Of a stretch of DNA of 64,000 nucleotides, positions 54,369 to 64,000 are shown piece after piece. The stretch comes from Glandiceps talaboti (lineage: Eukaryota > Hemichordata > Enteropneusta > Spengelidae): positions 18,160,001-18,224,000 of the forward strand of contig NC_135556.1 of assembly GCF_964340395.1 (NCBI RefSeq), written 5' to 3'. The translations under genes were made by a program, and so were the position numbers. The first letter of the stretch is position 1; every line of letters begins with the position of its first letter. Below the pieces are notes generated by a model. The model saw only the letters and a program-made list of their open reading frames with translations, made no database searches and had not been told where the DNA came from.

Positions 54369-57300
54369 GTCATATCAAAGTAGCATATTGCTGCAACTGG
54401 TTCATATTATGTAACGCACAATATATGACACTGTTTGCAACCATAGGCACATTTGTAAGTCTTACAGCCAGGATGTGTATTAAATGTAGAAACACTGATA
54501 ACATCAATACTGCTACTGAAGTTTTATCTGGGCCAAAATGAGTGTAACAAGAAAACTGCTTTCTCCATTTAGAGACAAAAATTTGTTATATCATCAGCTA
54601 ACATCTATCTGTAATAGTAGTGCATTATAGATTGAGAATATCCAATTGTGTTTTTGTCATCTCACAGATATGTTTTAAGGTTTACATTTACCATGGAGAT
54701 AATGTCTATATGTAATTGCATTGTTCCTTGAACACTGATATCTCCAGCGTACTATATTCTCTGTATTCAAGTACATGTACCATTAAAATATGAATAAACG
54801 TCATACATCATGGTAATCAGTGAAAATAAAGGAAACTGAGTCGGCTGGTGTTTTTTTTTCCAACTTTTATTAGATTCGATATATATTAGGTTCCACATAT
54901 ACAGAAAGCAACCTCATCACCATAGCAACCAGACTTGTTTGTTTGTTTGTTGTTTGTTCTCTACTTAGCTAAATATTTGTCTATTTCAGGAATGTAGAAC
55001 ATTTAATACAAAGACCACCAGCAAACAACAACATTGCACTTGTTTTCTTTCGAAATAGACAAGACAGAAAGAAAATTATGAAAATATACATGAACAAGAT
55101 CATACAACAATCAACAAATAGAATCGTCATGTGTGAAATTTGAACAGACCATACAGACTATATGTTGAATTAAAGTAATTATGCCTCACTGTCTCGTTTT
55201 GCTAAGTATACTACTAGTTACTGAGACATAAATATTTCCCTTATCTCAAAATGGTAATGAACTTTTTTTTCTCTCTCTGGAATGTGGCTGGGTGAGTAAA
55301 GAATAATGTTCAAGGTTGGTCCAAGAAAACTTATTCTAAGAACATAGTGTCTATTGCACGTATCATGAAGTACTGGCTAGCTCCAGATGATTTTCCTCCG
55401 AAATATACATTACATGTCAAAGAAAAAAGATGAGAATAGAAAGTGCAAAGAGTGTATGTACTAAACTAGACCGAGATAACTCTTCTTGCTGCAATTCGTT
55501 CAAATTTCTAAATTCTAAAATTTCAGTTTTGTTCCTGTCAATAGTGTATGAGATAGGGTGAAACCATTTTGTACAGTAGGTGTGTACACTACCTGACTGC
55601 AGGGGCACATGAAGTATTGTATAGTTTGGTACGAAATATTAGAAAATTCACCAAACCCACACACTTCTTATGTATATAACCCTTCAAACAGTTAGAGTGT
55701 GTTGGTCCGAATACCCTACTAGACGGTGTACAATGGGTTTGATACTAAGATTGGGCTAAATTGTCACATGATCCTCAGAATGAGAGCTCAACTAACAGAA
55801 ATACAAAGTGGTTTGTGAACAAACTTTGGCACTATTTGCACATTGAAAGAGTGGCTCCTAGGTTTTAGCATCTGGTGGTTGACAATCATCACAACCAAGA
55901 CCAAGAAAGTTATATAAATCTCTATTAAAAAAGTGACAGAATCTTACTTTCAAACATCTTTGATCACCTCAATTTATACAACATGGACTGCCGTCACTAT
56001 AGTCCAGGTTTAATAGGTCCTATCTGTTTTATGAATAGTTCAATTCTGTATCGCTATTTGACTGAAAGATTCATTGCTGTGGGCACTTCGTGAATTGCTC
56101 TTTACGAAGCAGTTGCGTCAACAATGAGTCTGTCATCGTTCTATATTGCTATTGGTTCCATTCTTGTATTCATTTCTATTGGTACATTTGGTCATGTGAT
56201 TGTCTTTGGGACACAAGGGAAATCAAAGCACTATGGCTGCTTTTCATACACTGTTTCTTTACCACAGTTTTTGAACTTGCAAGACTACTTCAGTCAACCT
56301 ACTGTTAGTATATATAGGTGGTAAGAACTGACTCGGAGCCAATGCAGTCATTTCCCCTAATGCCCCCTAAACCAACAGATTCCACAAAAGTCTTGAGACA
56401 GATTGCTTATATCACAAGAAACTTTGTGGTCTTGCTGAAAACCCTTTATATTATTACTTGAGGTAGAGAAGTGAGAGTTATTGTTGGAAACAACTATTTT
56501 GACAGAAAAGTTACTAAAAGAGATCACTGAACTGCGCCCTCTGGTGACAAAGTTTGGCATCATATGAGAATGAATCTGATTTAATTGATTTGTCATTTGG
56601 CGGATACAAATGCTACTGTGTCTAAAGTACGACAGTTGTTCTTTATCTATCTACTTATATTGTAAAAGACCACTAGAGGACGATGGTCAAACTAAAGGTA
56701 TGTTACAACTACTTTGAAGTTAACACCACTAGAGGGTGATGTTCAAAGTAAAGGTATGTTTAAACCTACTTTGAAGTTAACATCACTAGAGGGCGCTGTT
56801 CAATGAAAAGGTATGTTACAAACCTACTTTGAAACTATTGGCAGAGTGATTTGTGAATCAAAAGTAACTTGGAAAATGAGGTCAAGATACCTTCACACTG
56901 TGTGTTAGTAAGTAGACAAGAAACTGTGGCGGAAACAGAAAAGTGAGACTTTGACATGATTGGAACTTTGTAACAAAAGATACAGCATCTTCGAATACCA
57001 CCAATTTGCATTTAAATTTTCACCATTTTGCTGTGAATTCTTGTTATGAAAATTGGAATTTTATGAACTTGTGAAGAAAGGGATGTTCTACATATCTTTA
57101 TGTAATTGTTGTGGAAATATAAACAAAGGCAAATGTGTCAGTTGTGTAGTTCAGAGAAAAACTACCAACTGTATATAAAGTAAGTACTCAATAGTACTTG
57201 GAATGTTTTTAAAAAAATAGACTGTATGGTCTGTACAACGATTCACTTCTTTACTGTCAGCATTTGTGACATTTGAGTAAATTCTGAAAAAAATTTTCAT

Positions 57301-59238
57301 CTAAGAAAATTCCTAACTGTATTGCACTGTTTTTTGCGAAAAAAAGTGAGACACAAAGCTTAAAAATTACAGAGAAAATATTGCAAGCAAAATTAATTAT
57401 TCACAATTACTATCAATTCTTTGGCAATACATATCATTGCACTCTGAAATCATTTTGTGTTTTCTACGTTTAAATTCTACTGGTCTAAAATCTACACTAT
57501 TTGGTCTCTGACATGATCTTAAATACAAATTGTAATACAATCAACTTGGCATGTTTTCCTTTCCCCAAATTATAATTCTCGGTACCTGAAGTGAACTGCG
57601 TGCTAGGGGGTCAAATCAATAGAACCATGCAAGTCACTGATAAAAAGTAATATGACTTCAATGTCAAGTCTACTTTAGCACAAGAGTAATTTCTTTCTTC
57701 AGTATGAGCAATTCTATTTTGATATGTTGACCAAAAAATTTATGCCAAATGTATTAAAAATATTTTTTCTTGCCCAAAAAATTATCGACTGGATAAAGTT
57801 CAACATATTGTAAACTGACAGTGAAATGCTGTGATTTCTATGACTTGTCTAGGTGGTACAACTCCAATTCACACACAAGTGGCGTGAATTCAGTTTTTAG
57901 ATATTTCTGACAGTGTCTTGAGCTCAGTTGGAATACTTGGCTGCAAATTGTTTCTCTCAGAGTGCAAAATTTTTGAAGTAGAAGCCAGGGATGACAGTCA
58001 AAGCATCCATGACTCATCACGCATCTCAACATATTTCTAACAATCTTCAACAAATCCAGTCCATCTCTCTGACTCTTTGTCAAACATACTTATCGTGGAA
58101 TGTTACAAAGCCAGTCAAATTTAACACCATTCTTTCTCATAATTACTGGATTTTTCCTTCCATTCTGACGATGCTGTCATCATTAATTGCATGAAGTGTA
58201 TTGCACTATTTGAAATATGAGGAAAGAGTCAGAAAACATACAACTGCAGACTATACCTTGCAGATATTGTTTCAGTCACAATTCTTAGGCCTGTGGAGAT
58301 GAAAACCCCCAATTTATCCCCAAAATATGACCAAGAAAATTACTCAAAAAAATGAAAAGGAGCCCTACACTCACTTACTACATACATTATCTACAACAAT
58401 TAGAAGCTTCAATATGCATGCACATACAAAAAATTTGACATTTCAGAAAATTAGAACTCGATTGAAGAGTGGCAGTGGAGACTGGTAGAACTGCAGTTTG
58501 AAAGATCTTTAAGACCTTACTTAGTTAATACAGTTACAATAAATAATGAAGTAATTGCAGTTTTTTTCTGCATTAAATAGTTATAAATTAAGGCCATGAC
58601 TGAGAATCTGGAAAAAAAAATTCGAAAATTTCATCTAAATGTATTTCCAATTCATGGTGTTTTTTAAAACATACTCACCAACTTCAATGTACAATACTGT
58701 TTGTACAACAATGTTTCTTAGTCTATCTCTATCATAAGGTTACCAATATTTATTCCTTTTGCAGAGTTTTTTTTTCAAAATAAAGATGAAAATTACTCAT
58801 GCAGGACGAAAAGGCACAACATTTCTGGTTTACAAATCGTCATTTAAATGATAACACTGGCAGACTGAAAATAAATAGTAAATCTTTTACGAAAAAAATT
58901 ACAAAACTGGGAAAAAACCTCCAAAAAATACCTTACATGGTTTGAATAGATCGGGATATATAACATCTTTATCTCTGACATTGCACATTGCCACTTTATA
59001 ACCTATCTTGCACATTTGACAAAACAGTTTTTAGAGTAAGTTTTTTTTTCTACTTTTTATCTGCTCTTTGATACAAACTACAAGCGGTAACTACAGTACT
59101 TTTATATATATATACTGTATTCTACATTTTTCTGTAATATGGCTACTGCATACTACTTTTGCACAATCTACTTGTAACTATGGTAACACACATGAATATT
59201 CATAAGGCCATGGCTTGTTTTTGATTGGTTGTAAGGTT
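54369..59238. other. Interval between convergent ST13 and DCLK; probable DCLK 3' UTR
   Basis: No conserved coding sequence on either strand. Minus-strand AATAAA hexamers occur (near 58748 and 54867), so much of this could be the 3' UTR of DCLK; vertebrate DCLK transcripts also have long 3' UTRs. A three-copy tandem repeat is listed separately. Confidence 0.45.
56671..56840. repeat. Three-copy tandem repeat, 56-57-bp unit
   Basis: CACTAGAGGRYGMTGTTCAA followed by AAAGGTATGTTTAAACCTACT recurs at 56671, 56727 and 56783. Confidence 0.8.
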
Positions 59239-62200
59239 TTAGAATGTGTAATCATCATCACCATGTTTGGAATCGGCAGCACGTCGTCCTTGGAAAAACT
59301 TGTCAGATTTATCCAGAGCTGTAGACTGTGAAATAAAAACAAATTAAGTACGTGAGACGGATGAGGTTGAAATTTTTCCCCTTTCTTGACAAAGTCTGAA
59401 AACAAGGAAGTGTGTAAATTAAATATTCAGTGGTTTTTAGTCAAGGAAGGAAAACAATTACAGTATTTGTATAAATGTACCCTGTCTTCAGGAGTGATGA
59501 TCGAGTGGTTCTCTGCAATGTCAGTTTGGGAATGACGGTACTGTTTCATTCACCATGCCAATAGGAAGGCTAGTATGAATGACCCAGAGTAGTACATTTT
59601 CTGTTCCTTTCTCTCTGTCTATGTTGAAAGAGTACCCACTGTTGTATAGCTAAAATGATGTTGGCTTGGTATTTCACTCATGGGACATTACATTTTTGAC
59701 ACAGAGATAGACACATTTATACTCTAGACCATAGACCGTTGGTGTAGGGTCTATGTCTAGACTAACAATAACAGAGATACAATAAACACAGCGGGATACT
59801 TTGCCCAGTCACATTGAACACTGATAAGCATTGCTATTCTTTCACAGTGCAATAAAAACAGGCTTATCTAATGAAAACATTACACATGGACTTGATGATT
59901 TTGATGGGCTGCAATTGTTTATTTTCTAAATGATAATCAACATATCAACTTGACTACTTCTACATCCCCACTGTGCACGGCACCTATGTAATTGTTTCCT
60001 TTGCATTAGAAGTTGTCTGAGGGTGTGTATAATAAATGTCATCTATATGTTGCATGAGTGAAACACCAAGCCTACATCATTTTAGCTGTAAGTATTTCAT
60101 GTGTTGGTAATATGCTATTTACATGTGTTATAATAAGTTGTGTGAAACACTCATTCATTGAAAAAGTATAGTGTTTAATACTATGCAGAAAGGACCTTAG
60201 AGGGGAACTAAGTAACAGAAGAATATAATTTAACAAATTGAAAATCTTGAATCAAAGTCACCAGTAGGCTTTGAAATAAATATGTTTCCTTTTGTGCTAA
60301 AGATAAACATTTGAATAATTTTTGTAGATTAAAAAAAAGATCATTTTGGAATATGCAAAACATCTTTGGTGAAAAGGGAAAACTGGCTTTAAAAGATGAC
60401 ACAGGGCAATAAGTAACTGGTCTGACCCATTGATTTCACTAAACTTACCATCCCTTCAATTTATACTCATATGGTATCATCCTGATACTTAAATAAGGTG
60501 AGCAACACCACTGTGTCACAAAAAAAGGTGGAATTATTGCCAGGATAGTTTATCAATGTACCTTTAGAGATGAAAATAAGTAGGAGTGTAGCGCCATAAT
60601 CATGATTTAATGCAGATCACTTCTTGAAAGACTAAAAAGGGTTTAATTTTGGAATTAAGAAATTGAAGCGACTGACATATTTAAGAAGTTCAACGTAATA
60701 GTTTAGAACTCATGAAAGATAGAATATGAAATAGTTTAAGATATATAGCAAGAGGAGGGAGAAAGAAGAGACAGTTACCATGGAAACGATCTTCAATTCT
60801 GCAATGCCAGATGGAGAGATGAAGGAACAATTACTGATAATTCTAGATTTATCTTTTTTGAGAAAGTATGCTCAGGGAAAGAGTGCGATGAATAAACTAT
60901 TAAGAAGTCCAAACTTTTTAATCAGAAAAAGGAAAAGTTGTGAATACACAGATGTAGTGTTAGTTTTGTAAAAGAAGGATTTGTTGAAGAAAATACTTAC
61001 TGCAACTAATGCAATGCCTGCTGCCTTCAATGATGTTTTAGGTTTAGTGTTAAAATGCATGCTAATTTTACGAGCAACTGTCATCTGCATGTCTTTGTCT
61101 AGAGCTGTGTCATCCTGAAATATTCCAAAAATTAGTGGTCAGTATTCACAGTATGATTTTAAAGTCTACATGCACATACATTTATAAGAATTACAAAGAG
61201 AGAGAGAAGTGTTAATCAAAGGACAGGAAAAGGGAGACAGAGTTTAAATATTTACACTACAGATAAAACATAGGAACAAAAAAATGCCATAAATAATTCA
61301 GAAATTTGTTTGTTTTTTTTTATATTTAACAACTTAAATTTACAGTACAGTAGTAGAAAAACAATCAATAGATACACCAACACCTATACATCAAGTAAGA
61401 ATCACTCAAATAAAAGACTGAATAGTAAAAACAAAAGAATCACAATACTTGGAAATAGAGGGCAGTATATTTATACTCACAGCCACCCAGGCATGGTCCA
61501 ACACTTCATTTGCAGAGAATCTCTTCTCACCGTCCACTTCTAACATAGCACTGATCAATTCCTAATCAAAAATAAAATGTACATCATTTTAATAAAATTA
61601 TTGCAAATATGATTTCTTATCAATCTAATCCTTACATGTCTATCACTGTGATATTATTGCCTGTATTACAGTTTGACAACATTATGAACAGAAATAGTTA
61701 TGATTTTATACATATCAATGCAAATAATTTCACTCGAGATTATTTTGTGTAGATAATTTTTGGAAAAGCTTCATTCCCTGTTTTTCACATCTGGATAATT
61801 TGATCACATATTCATTTATTCCGGCACCTAACATATTCTAACAAATAATCCTCTTTTCGTAAAATCTCTTATAATTAGATTAATTTTGAACAAATAAAAA
61901 AATTTAAACAAATAAAATACCCATCAGACAGATGATCAGTTACACTTTTTTTTTAGATTGATGAGTAAGATTAAGATATGATTGTAATCTTTCAGTACTT
62001 TATAATACATTCTATCAACATTTATCCATAAGATTTCCAGCAATATCTTTTTTTATTCCATTTTTTTTCCTATTCATTTTAGGAAAGGATAATACTGACA
62101 ACTCCAAAAAATGATAATGTTAATATATTTTTTTAATCTAGAAACTTGTAAGTATTCAAATATTTATGATATTTGGGGAAGTGCATTTCCATGGATACAG

Positions 62201-63004
62201 GGTATTAAATTTATCAATTTACCAGAACAAATTGGAGTTAATTAATGAGCTCAGCAAGTCAACAATGTTTTCATTAAATATCTCATTATAGAGGGAATGA
62301 AGTTGAATAAACTAACAAGCTGACAGTCATTATTCAAAATACAATTTGACCCTTGACCCTCAAATCATTAGGCCAGAGATTTGCCATTGGCTTTGTAATC
62401 TAGCAAGTCTACATCAATGCCAAAAATTATGTCCTTTGAAAGTACAGATAGCTGCACTTGTAATTGGTCACCTTCCTAATTTTCAGTCACACATACGGCT
62501 AGTTTACATCATGGGTTTACATATAAGATCCACTTAGATTTAGCAGAGCTGTTGGTGGTAATTTCAAATTCTAAATGGACTTCTATGCATCAAAGGGCTG
62601 TGTTTGACACTGATGTACGATTGCTAGAACAGCAAGTCTCTGGGCTGTCAAATTATTATCCACATCACCTTATTCAACACAACAATATTTTCAATTACAA
62701 ACCATTGCAATCACATGATATATGTAAATAGTGTCTACTTTTCTGTTCAAATCTTCTACTTCTAACATCCTAGTTCATTCATTTCATCTTATTCAGTTTG
62801 TTGTTTTTGCCTTTTAGTTATTTGCTTTGTTGACTCCCTATAGAACAGATATACTGTATAAACTAACATTTGAACACTATCTCACAAAGTAAGCCAGTAA
62901 AACCTACCTTTGCAGAATCAGAGATATCACCCCAATATGGAGATGGAAAATCAAAATCACCGATTAGAATTTGATCAAATATTTCATCTTGGTCCCCTCT
63001 ATCA
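59239..63004 (-). CDS. DCLK: Doublecortin-like kinase (DCLK), C-terminal exons only
   Basis: Four coding exons on the minus strand: 63004-62908, 61561-61481, 61114-61001 and 59325-59239. They read as one 125-aa frame ending at a stop. They encode the end of a CaMK-type Ser/Thr kinase domain and its tail: [61 protein letters not shown] and AGIALVASTALDK. These match vertebrate DCLK1/2 (FDQILMGQVDFPSPYW, RFSAVQVLEHPWV, AGKIKKHFNTGPK, VIATTALDK). In that family the post-kinase segment is autoinhibitory. The protein ends in a short acidic tail (HGDDDYTF) rather than the Ser/Pro-rich tail of human DCLK1. Doublecortin domains and the catalytic loop lie off the right edge. First codon in this window is split (phase 2). 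Confidence 0.93.
59730..59755. mobile_element. Micro-palindrome element, CATAGAC type
   Basis: 26 bp from CATAGACC to GGTCTATG with perfect 8-bp arms and centre GTTGGTGTAG, flanked by TCTAGAC on both sides (59723-59729, 59756-59762), a perfect 7-bp direct repeat. Lies in the last DCLK intron. Confidence 0.65.
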
Positions 63005-64000
63005 CTGAAAAACAAAGAAAGAAAATAATTACATAAAATTTATTATTAATGTAAACTCCTCTAATTCTACATCAATACATATTTATTTTCATTTTACTGT
63101 TCTGTTGACATCTCTTTCAATTTTTGCAATAGCCATGGATTCAATTGGTTTACAATACAACTTACTTTTAATATTTCTGTGTCACTTTTAATATGTTACA
63201 GTCATATTTAACTTCATCACTCAAGTAGCCAGTGGTTACATAATCAGACCAATAGCTGGACCTTTTAGACCACATGTACTTGTAACATGATTTCCCCTAG
63301 ATGCTGATTTGATTCTGAATCGGTGCCAAAGTCAATGTCAACTATAAACTGAGCTCAAATAAATTCAAAGCCATGATCTATAAGTTCACAGTAAATACAA
63401 AAGAATGATTGTACAAATATAACAACCACAAACATAACAAAACAAAATTTCACCTCAGTTGTACTATCAATATCTAAAAAGTCATCTTTCTTTATTTTTT
63501 GCCTTCATTTGGCATTTTCACAAAACATCATTATCTGTTAAAAGACAAAAGGTTATCTCACTAAAATCCATTAACTGCAAAGGTTTGCTTTTTAACAATG
63601 TACAGACTGTTACTCATACTAGGACATTACAGATAATACTAAACTACTGATAAAGCTATACAACAGCAGAAGTTGTGAAATTGCCCTCTAAGCTGTTCAA
63701 GTACCTTATCAAAAATATGCATTATATAAAATTGTATGGTATCTCTACTTTGATAGTACATTCCACAAGGGCATGTAGATTGCAAGTGATTTTAACCACA
63801 CCATATGTTACATCCATGGCCATCAGTATTTTTCTGACACCTGATCCTATCACATCAACTTGGATATACACATTTTCAGGTATAATCACCAAGTATAAAG
63901 ATAACTTTGAAGTTTGTGCTGCATAGTTGTTTCTACTGCAATTTGAGTAGACAAACTATATGTTGTACATTCATAGCCAGGGTATCTCATCATTTCCAGG

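Overview
This 64 kb window is a piece of an animal nuclear genome. It is AT-rich, every gene is split by GT-AG introns, microsatellites and minisatellites are abundant, and several families of short inverted-repeat elements are present. The proteins read like vertebrate orthologues, with long identical blocks. Together with the gene pairs below, this points to an invertebrate deuterostome (hemichordate, echinoderm or cephalochordate grade). The species cannot be named from the sequence alone.

Layout, left to right: (1) 1-2541, repeat-rich DNA, presumably an intron of PAICS. (2) 2542-4062, minus strand: the first three coding exons of PAICS; the rest lies off the left edge. (3) 4063-4932: a shared head-to-head promoter. 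(4) 4933-13862, plus strand: a complete seven-exon PPAT gene (502 aa). PPAT makes the first committed step of purine synthesis and PAICS acts later in the same pathway, so the shared promoter suits co-regulation. (5) 13863-27010: a 13 kb gene-poor gap holding a LINE fragment, MITEs, small palindromic insertions and a 60-bp minisatellite. (6) 27011-30360, minus strand: complete XPNPEP3 (mitochondrial aminopeptidase P3, 537 aa, four exons). (7) 30361-30688: a 328-bp head-to-head promoter. (8) 30689-52860, plus strand: complete ST13/Hip (Hsc70-interacting protein, 439 aa, 11 exons). Its 13.5 kb intron 8 holds, on the opposite strand, (9) a complete sarcalumenin-like gene, SRL (42754-49789, 487 aa, four exons). 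(10) 52861-59238: the ST13 3' UTR followed by what is probably a long 3' UTR of the next gene. (11) 59239-63004, minus strand: the last four coding exons of a doublecortin-like kinase (DCLK). Its upstream exons lie off the right edge.

Both head-to-head pairs (PAICS/PPAT and XPNPEP3/ST13) are also head-to-head neighbours in human, so they look like ancient bidirectional units. The most unusual non-genic signal is a set of tiny, nearly perfect palindromes (about 21-44 bp) starting CATAGAC or CATGGAGG, each flanked by a 7-bp direct repeat. They look like very small insertions with 7-bp target-site duplications. No bacterial-type systems, CRISPR arrays, rRNA or convincing tRNA genes were seen.
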